Assembly (NCBI RefSeq): GCF_020193575.1
Contig: NZ_JADYVD010000013.1
Location: forward strand, 62,001-126,000
Source of the DNA: Ensifer sp. IC4062
Lineage (GTDB): Bacteria > Pseudomonadota > Alphaproteobacteria > Rhizobiales > Rhizobiaceae
Length of the DNA stretch: 64,000 nucleotides
Reading direction: 5' to 3'
Below are positions 29,076-40,200 of the stretch, one piece after another; the first letter of the stretch is position 1; every line of letters starts with the position of its first letter. Under the pieces are notes generated by a model. That model searched no databases. It was not told where the DNA came from and saw only the letters and a list, made by a program, of their open reading frames with translations. The translations under genes and the position numbers were made by a program.

Positions 29076-30230
29076 GTGTTCAAAACAATTCGCTTTCAAT
29101 TGAAAGATTTTCCCGTGGAGCCTCCTTCACTTCTCGCTCCAGACGGGAAGTTGCGTCCACTGATAGAGATCGATTTGGCACGGTTGTATCACCATTACTA
29201 CTTCGACAGCTTCGGCCGTGCTCCACCGAATCCGGATCCAGCGCATTTCGAACACCTCGATCTTTTTACCACCGACGCAGAGTTGCGTGCTCGCGGGGAT
29301 GGACTAGGCGACAATCCAGCATTTCGCCAAAACAAAGCGAACGAACTCGGCCAGGCCTTCTTCCGGTGGTTTCTGTACGAGCATGTCGGAATCACTTACT
29401 TTGGACATATGCACCACGCGCTGCAAGGGAAGCTCACGGGCGTGTTTGGCGAGATCAAGGTAGCGCGCGCGTCGGGCGGCGGCGAGGCACCTGATTACCT
29501 TTGCGCCCATGACGGAAGCGACATCTATTTGGGAGAAGCCAAGGGCCGCGTGGAATCGGTCTCGTTCGGATCGAAGCATTTTGAAAACTGGCGTAAACAG
29601 TTTGACAATATCGTCGTTACCGATGGCTCGGGAAAAGTTTGCAGCTTAAAAGGATACGTCGTTGCCACTCGCTTTGCCCGAGAAAGTCAGCCACGTGTAA
29701 AGTCGACTCTTTACGCCGAGGACCCGGCAACCCGAGGCGAGCCGTTTCGCGATGGGGCCCGCCCGCTGCGCAATGCCGTGGTCTCGCTGCATTACGCAAC
29801 CATCGCAGAGAAACTCAACCAGCCCCTTCTCTCGGCTGCATTGAGAAATCGCGTGACCGTACCTACTGAAATACGGTTTCCAGCAATCGTGTGGGAGTGC
29901 CTTCTGCCTCCACTTGCCGGACGTCGTTTTGTGGGAGGGTATTATTTGCGGGACGGCGGACGAGATCCTTTCGTTCAGTACGATAAGCAGTGGATGGAGT
30001 ATCCATCCAACATGCTCAGGTTGGACATAGCTACCGGGACCTTCTTTGGCCTTGAAGAGTTAAAGTTCAAGCAGCTTGTAACCGCCGCACGTGCAGGGAC
30101 TGACTCGCTCTCTAATCTTACAGCCAGCGAAGACTATCCGCCGCTTTACAGCGCACTCAGCTATCTTCGCGACGGTTCGATATTGGGGCCTCTTGATCTC
30201 TTCCGGCCGGTACAGCCAATTACGCTGTGA
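29076..30230 (+). CDS. Putative PD-(D/E)xK nuclease, partner of the NTPase
   Basis: I choose the GTG at 29076, preceded by GGAG at 6 bases, giving 384 residues starting (V)FKTIRFQLKDFPVEPPS. Mid-protein, the segment EAPDYLCAHDGSDIYLGEAK (about residues 147-166) has the PD...xExK layout of restriction-like nucleases, with an upstream glutamate in GVFGEIKVAR. No membrane segment or signal peptide is present. It follows the giant NTPase in the same direction and both end near the IS91 element, so they probably formed one defence unit. I do not recognise a named family. Confidence 0.55.
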   Translation: MFKTIRFQLKDFPVEPPSLLAPDGKLRPLIEIDLARLYHHYYFDSFGRAPPNPDPAHFEHLDLFTTDAELRARGDGLGDNPAFRQNKANELGQAFFRWFLYEHVGITYFGHMHHALQGKLTGVFGEIKVARASGGGEAPDYLCAHDGSDIYLGEAKGRVESVSFGSKHFENWRKQFDNIVVTDGSGKVCSLKGYVVATRFARESQPRVKSTLYAEDPATRGEPFRDGARPLRNAVVSLHYATIAEKLNQPLLSAALRNRVTVPTEIRFPAIVWECLLPPLAGRRFVGGYYLRDGGRDPFVQYDKQWMEYPSNMLRLDIATGTFFGLEELKFKQLVTAARAGTDSLSNLTASEDYPPLYSALSYLRDGSILGPLDLFRPVQPITL

Positions 30231-30604
30231 TGCCATTGCTCCCCATCTTGGGCCCCGAACCGAGGGTTAGGCTCTCCTCTTCGAACTGCGGAGTCTATGG
30301 TTCGAACTGCTCAAGGCGAGGGATAGGAATCGACATCCGGACAGGCGGCATGTCGCCGGCTTCCTGTCGTCTTAGTCGGGTGGAACGTTGCCATTTGACT
30401 CGCCCTCGGAACGAGCAAAAAGCGCTAGGAGCGGGTATTGCCAATCGAATACTCTAACGTCGCGTTCGGGGCCGTAGAACGAACCCGCTGCGCGGGAGGG
30501 CGCCCGCGGTTGAGGCAGAGATCAACATCCGGTCGTCGCGCATCTATTGAGCGTCGTTCGGTGTGAGCGGACCATGACGGGCTTCTTCAACAAGGAGCCT
30601 GAAC
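30231..30604. other. Non-coding gap, left part of the IS91-family element
   Basis: No gene is seen. The IS91 element must begin here, since its recombinase gene starts at 30605 with AGGAG nearby, but its conserved end is not recognisable by eye and no target duplication is expected for this family. Confidence 0.4.
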
Positions 30605-31235
30605 ATGTCCCATTCAGTTCTTGATGCACCCATCAGCCCGCTGCGCCAGAGGTTGATCGACGACATGAACATGCGGCGTTTCTCACGGGAGACGCAGCGC
30701 AACTATCTCCGCGATATCGGCCGCCTGGCCACGTTCCTTGGGCGCTCACCAGACACAGCGACCTTGGACGACCTGCGCCGGTTCCAGATCGAGCAGCAGC
30801 AGGACGGCGTTCCCGTGCCCACCATGAACAGCATCGTGTCGGCGCTAGGCTTCTTCTTCACGCATACGGTCGATCGTCCCGATCTGGCGCGTAAGCTCGT
30901 TCGACTGGCGCACCCGCGTAAGCTGCCAGTGGTGCTCAGCCGCAACGAGGGCGCCCGCCTCCTTAACGCCACTACCTGCTTGAAGCATCAGGCCGCTCTG
31001 TCGGTCGCCTATGGTGCGGGTCTTCGCGTCGCCGAAGTGTCGATGCTGAAGGTTGCCGACGTCGACAGCGAACGCATGCTGCTCAGCGTCGAACGCGGCA
31101 AGGGCGGCCGTTATCGCAACGCCATGCTGTCGCAAGACCTGCTTTTGTTGCTGCGCCAGTGGTGGAAGGTCGGGCGTCAGCAGGGCGTGATGCATCGCGA
31201 CGGCTGGCTGTTCCCCGGACAGCATGCAATGAAGC
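30605..31235 (+). pseudogene. IS91-associated tyrosine recombinase, 5' part
   Basis: This is the N-terminal two-thirds of a phage-integrase-like recombinase that accompanies IS91-family transposases. It shows the SAM-like core-binding domain (LIDDMNMRRFSRETQRNYLR) and the start of the catalytic domain with the first arginine (ALSVAYGAGLRVAEVSMLKV). The gene is interrupted after GQHAMK by the IS21-family insertion. Removing the insertion with one copy of the target duplication restores the frame into ISTRQLYRIVVEAAQ at 33841. Confidence 0.88.
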
Positions 31236-31407
31236 TGCAAATTCCGAGGCAATCCGCCCCCTGATTCCGAAATGATCTCGCCCCCCAATTCCGAGAAATA
31301 GTCGCCCCCTGATTCCGAGATGATGCCGCCCCTTTCGGAAGGCGTCTGGCATGGGTGTTCTGCTGGTGTGAAGTTCCGTCCTTCGACTGTGACGAGGAAG
31401 GAACGGG

Positions 31408-32956
31408 ATGCCTGCGGAGAGACTGGAGATGCGGCGTGTCCGCGAGAAATTGAGATATCGCTTTGAGCAAGGGCTTGGGCACAAGTCGATTGCGGTGCGG
31501 GTTGGAGCTGCGCCATCGACGGTGCGCGAGACGCTGCGGCGTGCGGCCATTGCGGAGCTATCGTGGCCGTTGGGTGACGACGTCAGCGATGCAGTCCTGG
31601 AGGCGGCGCTTTACAAGGCGGCCGGGACGAAGACGGGTCATGGTCGGAGCCCTGAGCCGGACTGGGCACATGTCCATCGCGAGCTGAAGCGCAAGCACAT
31701 GACGCTGCAGATCCTGTGGGACGAATACATCAGCCGTTATCCGGACGGCTATCGCTACAGCCGGTACTGTGACCTTTACCGCGGCTGGGCGATGAAGCTG
31801 CCTGTGACGATGCGGCAGGATCACGCGGCCGGCGACAAGCTGTTCGTCGACTATGCCGGCGACACGGTCACGGTGATCGTTGATCGGCGGTCGGGCAAGA
31901 CACGGCAGGCGCACCTGTTCGTGGCGGTTCTGGGGGCATCGAGCCTTTCCTATGCGCAGGCGCGCTGGAGCGAGACGCTTCCCGACTGGATCGAATGCCA
32001 TATCCTGGCGCTGGAGTTTTTTGGCGGTGCCAGCCTTGCTGGTTCCCGACAATGCCAAGGTGGCGATCATCAAGGCCTGCCACTTCGATCCCCAGGTCAA
32101 CCGCACGTATTGCGGGATGGCTGCTCACTATGGGAGCGCCGTCCTGCCGACGCGGCCGCGACGCCCGCGCGACAAGGCGAAAGTGGAAGCTGCGGTTCGT
32201 ATTGTCGAACGCTGGCTATTGGGCCGGCTGCGCCATCGCATCTTCTTTAGCTTGGCCGAGGTCAATGCGGCGATCGGCGAATTGCTCCATGATCTCAACG
32301 ACAAGCGGGTCCTGCGCCGCGTCGGTGCCACCCGTCGCCAACTGTTCGAAGAGCTTGATCGCCCGGCTTTGCGACCACTGCCTGTCGAACGTTATGTCTT
32401 TGCCGAATGGCGTATCCGCCGTGCCGGACTCGACTATCACGTCGAGATCGAGCGGCACTATTATTCCGTTCCCTATCGCTTTGCCCGCGAGCAGGTCGAG
32501 GCTCGTATCACCGCCAATACGATCGAGATCTTCCACAAGGGCGAGCGCATTGCCGCCCATCGCCGCTCCAGCGGCAATGGCAAGCACACGACGATCCCCG
32601 ATCATATGCCCTCGGCGCATCGCCGTTTTGCCGACTGGACGATCGAACGCATTCAACGCGAAGCCTCTGCCATGGGACCGGATGTTGCGCTGTTGTGCGA
32701 GCGCATCCTTGCCGACAGGCCACATCCCGAGCAGGGCTTTCGAGCTTGCCTCGGGATCATCCGCCTCAACAAGAGCTTTGGCCGCGACAGGGTCAATGCC
32801 GCTTGCGGGCGGGCGCTGGAGATCGGGGCCCGGACCTATGGCTCGGTGCGCTCCATCCTCGACAATCACCTTGACCGAACGGCTGCCTCAAATGGAGCGG
32901 CGTCGCATGAACCGATCCATCACGCCAACATCCGCGGCCCCCGCTATTACCACTAA
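31408..32956 (+). pseudogene. istA: istA transposase, frameshifted
   Basis: IstA is the DDE transposase of IS21. The first frame (31408-about 32025) has the N-terminal helix-turn-helix (LGHKSIAVRVGAAPSTVRET) and first catalytic aspartate (LFVDYAGDTVTV). The second frame continues with the second aspartate ([19 protein letters not shown]) and the glutamate ([12 protein letters not shown]), ending at 32956. The switch falls at a run of six T (about 32018-32023). Removing one T, or adding two bases, restores one frame. Whether this is mutation, sequencing error or slippage cannot be told from one copy. Confidence 0.8.
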
Positions 32957-32968
32957 GGAGAAGGAAAG

Positions 32969-33706
32969 ATGCTTGCTCATCCAACACTGGATAAATTGAA
33001 TGCCATGGGCCTGTCCGGCATGGCAAAGGCCTTTGGCGAACTCGTTGCCAACGGCGAAGCCGAACATCTCTCGCACGCCGAATGGCTCGGACTGCTGCTC
33101 GAACGGGAATGGAGCTCCCGTTACGATCGGAAGCTTGCGGCACGTCTCAGGTTTGCCAAGCTTCGCCACCAGGCGACCCCGGAAGATGTCGATTATCGCG
33201 CCGAACGCGGCCTCGACCGTGCTCTCTTCATGAAACTGCTCGGTGGCGACTGGATCAACGCTCATGACAATCTGGCCATTTGCGGACCCTCGGGTGTCGG
33301 AAAGAGCTGGTTGGCTTGCGCGCTCGGCCACAAGGCTTGCCGAGACGATCGCTCAGTTCTCTATCAGCGCGTCCCAAGGCTGTTTGCCCAGCTTGCGCTC
33401 GCGCGTGGTGACGGCTGGTATGCCCGGCTGCAACGGACCTTGGGCCATGTTCAGCTCCTGATACTGGACGATTGGGGCCTCGAACCGCTCAACGAACAGG
33501 CCCGTCACGACCTGCTCGAAATCCTCGAAGACCGCTATGGCCGTCGATCAACGATCATTACCAGCCAGCTTCCCGTATCCGCATGGCACGGTGTCATCGG
33601 CGACCCAACCTATGCCGATGCGATACTCGACAGACTGGTCCACAATGCCCACCGCATCGAACTGAGCGGCGATAGTCTGCGCCGAAGTCTACCGCGCAAA
33701 GCTTGA
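32969..33706 (+). CDS. istB: IstB, IS21 transposition helper ATPase
   Basis: This intact 245-residue AAA+ ATPase has Walker A in ICGPSGVGKSWLACALGH, Walker B in LLILDDWGLEPL and the closing DRLVHNAHRIELSGDSLR. GGAG lies upstream of the ATG and the gene follows istA after 12 bases. IstB normally loads and stimulates IstA and confers target immunity. Confidence 0.93.
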   Translation: MLAHPTLDKLNAMGLSGMAKAFGELVANGEAEHLSHAEWLGLLLEREWSSRYDRKLAARLRFAKLRHQATPEDVDYRAERGLDRALFMKLLGGDWINAHDNLAICGPSGVGKSWLACALGHKACRDDRSVLYQRVPRLFAQLALARGDGWYARLQRTLGHVQLLILDDWGLEPLNEQARHDLLEILEDRYGRRSTIITSQLPVSAWHGVIGDPTYADAILDRLVHNAHRIELSGDSLRRSLPRKA

Positions 33707-33840
33707 CACCTCGCCTGAATGAATTGACAACAATCATCGCCTGCAGAACCCCCTAAAACAGGGGGCGAGATCATCCCGGAAACCGGGGGCGCAATCATCT
33801 CGGAACAACGGGGCGGCTTCATCGGAATCGGCAATGAAGC

Positions 33841-34118
33841 CGATCAGCACGCGGCAGCTCTATCGCATCGTCGTCGAGGCGGCCCAAGCCGCCGACATCG
33901 CCAAGCGCGTCGGGCCGCACACGCTACGCCACAGCTTCGCCACCCACCTATTGGAAGACGGCACCGACATCCGGATCATTCAGGTCCTGCTCGGGCACGC
34001 CAAGCTGAACAACACCGCCTTCTACACTAAGGTCGCGACCCGCACGGTGCGAACGGTGACGAGCCCTCTCGACAAGCTCGGCCTGTTCAAGCCGGGAGAG
34101 ATATCGCCCGACGGTTGA
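33841..34118 (+). pseudogene. IS91-associated tyrosine recombinase, 3' part
   Basis: The C-terminal catalytic portion contains the RHR-Y residues: HTLRHSFATHLLEDGTDIRI, LLGHAKLNNTAFYTKVA (tyrosine in AFYTKV). It is separated from its N-terminus only by the IS21 insertion. An ATG at 33834 lies in the target duplication and is not a natural start. Confidence 0.88.
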
Positions 34119-34121
34119 GCC

Positions 34122-35315
34122 TTGCGTGCCTCTGTCGAGTTCGCCGACATCTTCCGGTTAGCCGGATCAGCCTACCGATCGGACCATGCAGGTCATCTCA
34201 GCCTGCAACAACTCAAGGTCATGTCGGCAATAGAGCAGTGTCGCACCGCAGCCCTCGGTGGTCACGTCGAGGCTTGCGAGGACTGCGGCCAGTGGCGGAT
34301 CGCCTACAACTCCTGCCGCAACCGGCACTGTCCGAAGTGTCAGGGTGCCGCGGCGCGGACATGGCTTGCCGAGCGCGAGGCCGACCTGCTGCCGGTCGGC
34401 TACTTCCACGTCGTGTTCACGCTGCCCGCCGAAGTCGCCGACATCGCGTTCCAGAACAAAGCGGCAGTCTACGACCTGCTGTTCAAGGCGGCATCGGAGA
34501 CGATGCTGACCATCGCGGCGGATCCAAAGCATCTCGGCGCGCGCATCGGCATCACCGCCGTGCTCCATACATGGGGATCGGCGATGACGCACCATCCGCA
34601 TGTCCATATGATCGTGCCGGGTGGCGGCATCGCGCCAGACGGAAGCCGATGGGTATCGTCGCGCCCGGCCCTCCTGCTCCCGGTGCGGGTATTAGGCAAG
34701 CTGTTCCGCCGCCTGTTCCTCACCCGGCTGCTCGCGCTGCACGATACCGGTCGGCTTACCTTCTTCGGATCGATGGCGCACTTCATCGACCGGCGGGCAT
34801 TCCAGCGGCACTTGGCACCCGTCCGGAAGAAGCGCTGGGTGGTTTATGCCAAGGCGCCCTTCGCCGGGCCTCAGGCCGTGCTTGCCTACCTGTCGCGCTA
34901 CACCCATCGGGTCGCGATCTCCAACAGCCGCCTCATCCGCTTCGACAAGGACAGCATCACCTTCCGCTACAAGGACTATCGCCGCCACAGCGCCGACCGT
35001 CAGCAGGTGATGAGGCTCGCAACCGACGAGTTCATCCGCCGCTTCCTCATCCATGTTCTGCCGCGTGGCTTCCACCGCCTTCGGCACTACGGCCTGCTCG
35101 CCGGCTCCGCCCGCAAGGCCAGCCTCGTGCTCGCTCGCGAACTGCTGAACGTCGCCGCGCCACCTGATGACGATACCCCGGACGAACCGGACGACTTCCG
35201 TCCGCCATGCCCATGCTGCGGCGGACGCATGATTATCATCGAGATGTTCGAACGGTGGAGGCAGCCGCGTGGTCCGCCGAACAGAACCCCACCGAACCGG
35301 GAGACTGCCTCATGA
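34122..35315 (+). CDS. IS91-family transposase (HUH/Y2)
   Basis: This 397-residue rolling-circle transposase has a zinc-finger N-terminus (HVEACEDCGQWRIAYNSCRN then HCPKCQG), the HUH metal motif (HHPHVHMIVPGGG) and the catalytic tyrosine region (VLAYLSRYTHRVAISNSRLI). The C-terminus carries another CxxC pair (PPCPCCGGRM). The start overlaps the end of the recombinase gene, and I take the TTG/GTG cluster near 34122. IS91 elements replicate by one-ended rolling circles and can carry neighbouring DNA. Confidence 0.92.
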   Translation: MRASVEFADIFRLAGSAYRSDHAGHLSLQQLKVMSAIEQCRTAALGGHVEACEDCGQWRIAYNSCRNRHCPKCQGAAARTWLAEREADLLPVGYFHVVFTLPAEVADIAFQNKAAVYDLLFKAASETMLTIAADPKHLGARIGITAVLHTWGSAMTHHPHVHMIVPGGGIAPDGSRWVSSRPALLLPVRVLGKLFRRLFLTRLLALHDTGRLTFFGSMAHFIDRRAFQRHLAPVRKKRWVVYAKAPFAGPQAVLAYLSRYTHRVAISNSRLIRFDKDSITFRYKDYRRHSADRQQVMRLATDEFIRRFLIHVLPRGFHRLRHYGLLAGSARKASLVLARELLNVAAPPDDDTPDEPDDFRPPCPCCGGRMIIIEMFERWRQPRGPPNRTPPNRETAS

Positions 35316-36208
35316 CCCGGCATGGCATGATCCGACCATCCGCCGCAGGCACTCAGCCTCCGGCGAGCGGCCCACACGCGTCCACGCCGATGATCGAGAG
35401 TAAAAGGTGCGCGTCCGGACGCGGACGAACCAACAACACCGCGCGAGGGCACAACAAAGTCGCCTAGCCGGATCCATCCCGGCGCTTCCTGACGACGGTC
35501 GCGCCATCGACGAAACAGGCGGAAGTCCGAAATCCCCATAGCTATCGCATCGCCTGCCGCCCGCGGGTTCCTTCCTCGGTGACTTTCGTACGCCTGCCGG
35601 CGCCCGAAACCCTTCACGTCAGCGGTCGGGCAGCTTTCAGCAGCTAAAACGGCTATATCGGAACGTTCGACCTGGTGAGATTGGCTCGAAATGACGCTCA
35701 GTTCAACCAATCGCGGTGTCAGGCCGATCAATGAACAAGGCCATTGGCACCCCCGACAAGTGGCGTTTCGAACTGGACACGGCAGCAACCGGTTAGCCGC
35801 TCAATCAATTTTTTTAGACGAGGCCCTACGCGCAGAAATGCACGGCCCCGCTCCGCGCGGGGCCTTGCTGTCGATCGCGAGATCGAACAGCGCTCGGTCT
35901 CGCATGCGCCCATGCGCCCCTCTCTATCGAGGAAGAAACGAATTGCTCAAATCTGCCGCTGCTTCAGAGGCTTCTTTACACCGATCTTCCGGCCGGCGTT
36001 CCATGCCGGGCGACCCAGTGCAGCAGGATCATATGACGCGATACCCATTTGAATTCTCCTTCGGCCACCATTGGCCGTTGGAAGAACGCGCAAATTTCAG
36101 GTTCACGGGGCGTTAGCTGACAGCTCGGTTTTCTGGCTTCAGACGGATAATAACAGACGTTTTTACCACCGGGACTGCGAAAAATGGGTGAGATGCTTTG
36201 ACAAGTCG
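35316..36208. other. Non-coding region with strong hairpin
   Basis: Downstream of the IS91 transposase no protein-like frame stands out. A perfect 8-bp GC stem (GGCCCCGC / GCGGGGCC) with a 5-base loop lies at 35845-35865; it lacks a T tract. The right end of the IS91 element should fall in this region but is not recognisable by eye. Confidence 0.4.
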
Positions 36209-37270
36209 CTAAAGCGCCTTCCGTTGTGCGAATAGGGGGACAATTGCGAGGGAGGCGTTTGATCCAGCATCCGCCATAATGGCCAGTATGCGCCGCATCT
36301 CGGCCCGATCGCAGCCTGCATGGTCGGCCAGTGGTTTCGCCAGCGCGGCTGCGCGATCACCGAGATCATCATACTGCCAGAATCTCGGATCGCGCCCATG
36401 CGCCGCGACAAGGCGACGGAGCCACAGGGTATAGATGGAAGAGCGTTCTTCCATCGACATGCGCTCGACCACGCGGAGCGATAGCCACGCCGCTCGACGG
36501 AGATGAAGCGTCGCTTGCTGCCAGCCATCAATCCATTCCAAGAGATCGGAAAGATGCGCCCAACCGGGCGGTATCGGAGTTGACCACGGGCCCACGAAAC
36601 CCGCAGCCTCAACACAATGGTCAAGTGAATCATAATTGGTCTGTCGAGACGGGACAGCTCTCGCCATGATCCATTCCGCCGCAGGCTTCCACGCGGACCA
36701 GAAGCGCGCGTCGGGCTTGCGCTCACTGACCATCAGTTCATGAGCGATAGCCTCCAGATAGTTGCCGATGAGGTCATGCTTGTGGTCCCTGTCCTCGAAC
36801 CGAGTCAGGCTGTTCCAGAGCGTGCCATCACCGTGGAAAGCTGCAAAGCGGCCGACCTCTCGCGCCATCTTGTGCGCCCACTCGTAGGGAAAGTTGCGGC
36901 CATGCTGACGCGAGTCTTCGCGTTCCGCATAATCACGAGTCCAATCGACGAGACCTTTCAAATAAGTTGCGAAAGCATCACGCGCCGCCACCTCGGCTGT
37001 GAGCCGCTGCCAATCGATAAGAGCCAGGATCTCCGCAACTCGTTCCCAGTCGAGTACCACCGGCGAGATGAGCCGAATTCGACGCGGTGGATGATACCAT
37101 TTCCGACCGGGTATCCATTGGAGCCGGTAGGGGGCGGGTGGCAGGTCGGGAACTCGCCCTGCGGGACACGGCCTCGCGGCCTGTTCGATTATTCTTCGCC
37201 GCCTGCGCGCCATACGCCTCGCGGCTTTTTCCTTGCTTCCTTTGAGCCAGAAATGGCCGATATCGGCCAC
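36209..37270 (-). pseudogene. C-terminal part of the giant Mrr-NTPase (shifted frame)
   Basis: This frame continues the large gene to its right. Upstream of its first ATG it is already open and reads ATFAALDVCVADIGHFWLKG, which follows naturally from WNEIRT in the main frame. A single frameshift near 37318 therefore splits one gene. The segment is helix-rich with many tryptophans (WERVAEILALIDWQRLT, GLVDWTRDYAERED) and has no catalytic motif I recognise. The complete protein would be roughly 1,600 residues. Confidence 0.6.
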
Positions 37271-40200
37271 ACAGACATCGAGTGCGGCAAAGGTCGCCCG
37301 TCGCGCAAGGTCCGGATTTCATTCCAAAGAAGTCCAGAAAGCACTGCCTTCTGAACGCCGTGCAGCCGGTCGACGGCAAGTTCGAGGACCCGCCGTTCGA
37401 TGGCGGCATCGCGTCTTCGGCTCGCGTAGGCGGCCAGTCCCCATGCACCGATATCCTGCGCATCGAAGCTCAATAATGCCTGATCAACAGTAATGCTCTC
37501 CTCTGCCGGTGATCGCGAAATTTCGCTGCCGGCTACCAGTCGGTCTCGGACCCAGTCGAGCCGTGCATCCAAGAGCGCGGGATTGGCCCTTGCGGCAACA
37601 ATTGCTGCCACCCCGACAAGGGCAAAAGCCGTCAGCTTACCGGCGAACCCAAACCCGCTGTCGTCGGCGTCGTCAGGCGGGGCGGACGTAATTTGATCCG
37701 CCAGTTCGATCGCCTCTTCAAGAGTCAGACCTTCTTCGATGCCGCCTTTCTCGCGCGAATGGACCACCCACATCGCCAGCCGATTGACCTGTCCCATTCT
37801 ACGTCGGGCCTCCTCGGCGGCTTCGATGATCTCGATCTGCTCGGCGGGAGGGGTGATACGGGCTTTGAGGCGCTGCTCAGTCGCATTGTAGGTGACTTCG
37901 ACCTGATTCCGGTCGCTATCCGAGCGGATGCGCTCCAATCGCTCCTCGTTCGCCGCGATCCAGGAGCGATCGGATAGCTTTCTTTCGTCTTCAGCGAGAT
38001 TCTCTAGGCTCCACGCACTGCGCAGGGCGTCGAACTCGGCTTGCGCTGCTTCACTCGCCTTGAGGCGAAAAGGGAGCATCAGCGCGTGCGATATCGGCAA
38101 CTGCGCCTTGTGACGCTCGAAGATCGCCTCGCACTGATCAAAGTGGTCATCACGCTCTGAGAAACCGAACCCTATGCGGTGCGTCGGCTGCTGGTCGTCG
38201 ATGTGCTTACGGATATCATAGTTCCAAAACCGAGGCGCTCCGAGAAACGGTGCCGCATGATTGATCGCGCCTGGTGTGTTTACATGTGCCTTTAGGAGCG
38301 AAATACAGAGCGCCGCAGACGCCACCAAGCCATGAGGCTGGAGCGCAAGCCTAATGAGTTCGCCGACGTCCCGCCCGTTGGACGCCTGCCGGTGCATCCA
38401 TTCGTCAAGAGCGAGGTACATTGAGCCCAACACATTTGATCCGAGTACGGCGCGAGACCAACGATAGACTGTTTCGTCACCCCAGAGCGGGAGGGAGTGC
38501 CCATCGATTTGAAGCCTCAGTTTGAGGGGTTTTTCCCCGTCATGACAGCGGGCGTATCGCCGCCAGAAGACCGAGGCCCGCCGTTCGATACGATGAAAGA
38601 GATCAAGCGCGAGCGCTTCGTCGGCCTCGAACAACTCGAGGAAGCCCGCGCGTGAAGGTCCGGGCGGGTAGCAACTCCGACTGTCGGGGAGGCCCGCGCT
38701 ATGAGAGTCCTGCCAAGTAAATAGCTCGCGGCCCAGGATCGACTGATGATTACGCGAGCGCCGCCGCGGTGGCAGATAATGAGAAGCACAAAGTCGAGCC
38801 CACGTAGCAGGAAACCTGCTGGGCAGATAGCGAGGGAGCCTCAGCAAATTACCTCGAGGACGTTTGAGATCCCGATCATCAGCCAGACGCGAGAGATAGG
38901 TCTCTACGCTTCGCGCGTCCGACTGGATACTAAAGATCAGAGCCTCGCGAAGCTTCTGCTCGATAAGCTTCCAGGCGTCATGATCCGGCAGATCGATACC
39001 GAAGGGCGCGCGGCGATCTTCCCAGCTGAGAAGGTGCCGGCATTCCTCAATCTCGTCCAGCCAGGGCCGGATGATCCGCACGATAGTCTGGCTGTGAGCA
39101 TTCGGCATGTTGAGGGTGGCGCGGCAGAAGACGCGCGCAACATCGGTAAGTTGGGGCACGAGATCCCGCGGCCAGCCGGACCAATTCGGCAGCGACCAGC
39201 GGAGAAAGGGCACCCAGCTACGCCACACTGGCTGCTTGCTGTAGCTTGCGACCGCGTAGCGTTGGCTCTCGCTGAGATGGGCGAGGTGCGGCGATTGAAG
39301 GAGCGTTTCGTCTAACCGCGTCTCCGAAACGAGAAGGGTGTCAAGAAGGCGCCGAAGAAGCCGGAAGTTATCGGCTTCGAGAGCTGGGCCGAGGTTATCG
39401 AGTATCGACGCGGAGGCTTCGCTGTACAGCGGAGCCACAAGCCATGCCCGGCTCCATGCAGGATCGATCGCGGCGTCGGATTCAAGCGCTGCATGCAATT
39501 CGAGCCAGCGGAGATGATGGCCTTGCTCGAGCAACGATTGCCCGAGCAGCCTCACCGCTCGGAGCCACCACAATGGCTCACCGCTGTCGCGTAAGCGTTC
39601 GCCAAGTCTGCCACAATCGGGCAGCAGACCACGTGCAATAAGCCAGTCTTCGTGCACGTCGAAAGCAAGCGAGAGGGCATCGGCGTGAGCGTCCGAAACC
39701 AATGTGCCTTCGCTGATGAGGCAGCGCGCTCCCTGCGGGTCGAGGGCTGCTCGCCCAGGCGTGCGCGAAGGATGCTCGACGAGCCAGCGCCCCATTTCCG
39801 ACAAGGCCTTGGTCCGACGAGCGGTTAGGTCTACATCAGTTTGTTCGGCATTAGCCCACTTCGCGGCCAAATCCATTTCCGTGACCCGGCCCTCAAGCGG
39901 CACGTCGAGCTTCAGAAGCTCGCGAAGAAGGAAAAGCCGGCGGTTCTGCTGGCCCAGGTCGTTCCGTCGAAGCAAAGGTGCAAAAGCGGGGAACGCTCGC
40001 GCCACGGCCTCGCATTCGTCCTGGTCGATAGCTTCTATAGCGAGGCTTGCCGACCCGCCAATCCCCGCATCCTCAAGTGCGGTGAGAACTAGGTCACGGT
40101 CCTGATACGGGCGAGCGGAGGTGATCATCTTCCACTTGCCAGAGACTAGATGATCCGCCGCGACCGATAGCAGGTCAGTCACAACACCGCGCCGCTCGGA

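Larger units (their letters stand above)
31236..33833 (+). mobile_element. IS21-family insertion sequence (2,598 bp)
   Basis: The element starts TGCAAATTCCGA and ends with the inverse TCGGAATCGGCA. It is flanked by 7-bp direct repeats ATGAAGC (31229-31235 and 33834-33840). Both ends carry several spaced copies of a CCCCCTGATTCCGAGATGAT-like motif (31255-31330 and 33755-33825). Multiple terminal repeats of this kind are a hallmark of IS21 elements. Inside are istA (frameshifted) and istB. It sits in the recombinase gene of an IS91 element. Confidence 0.9.

Noticed and set aside
31236..31335. Short regularly spaced repeats that could suggest a CRISPR array
   Set aside because: They are the multiple terminal repeats of the IS21 element; they recur inverted at its other end and have no unique spacers of constant size.
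35087..35788. 233-codon minus-strand frame at the IS91 right end
   Set aside because: It is antisense to the transposase C-terminus, with low-complexity Arg/Gly-rich sequence and no motif.
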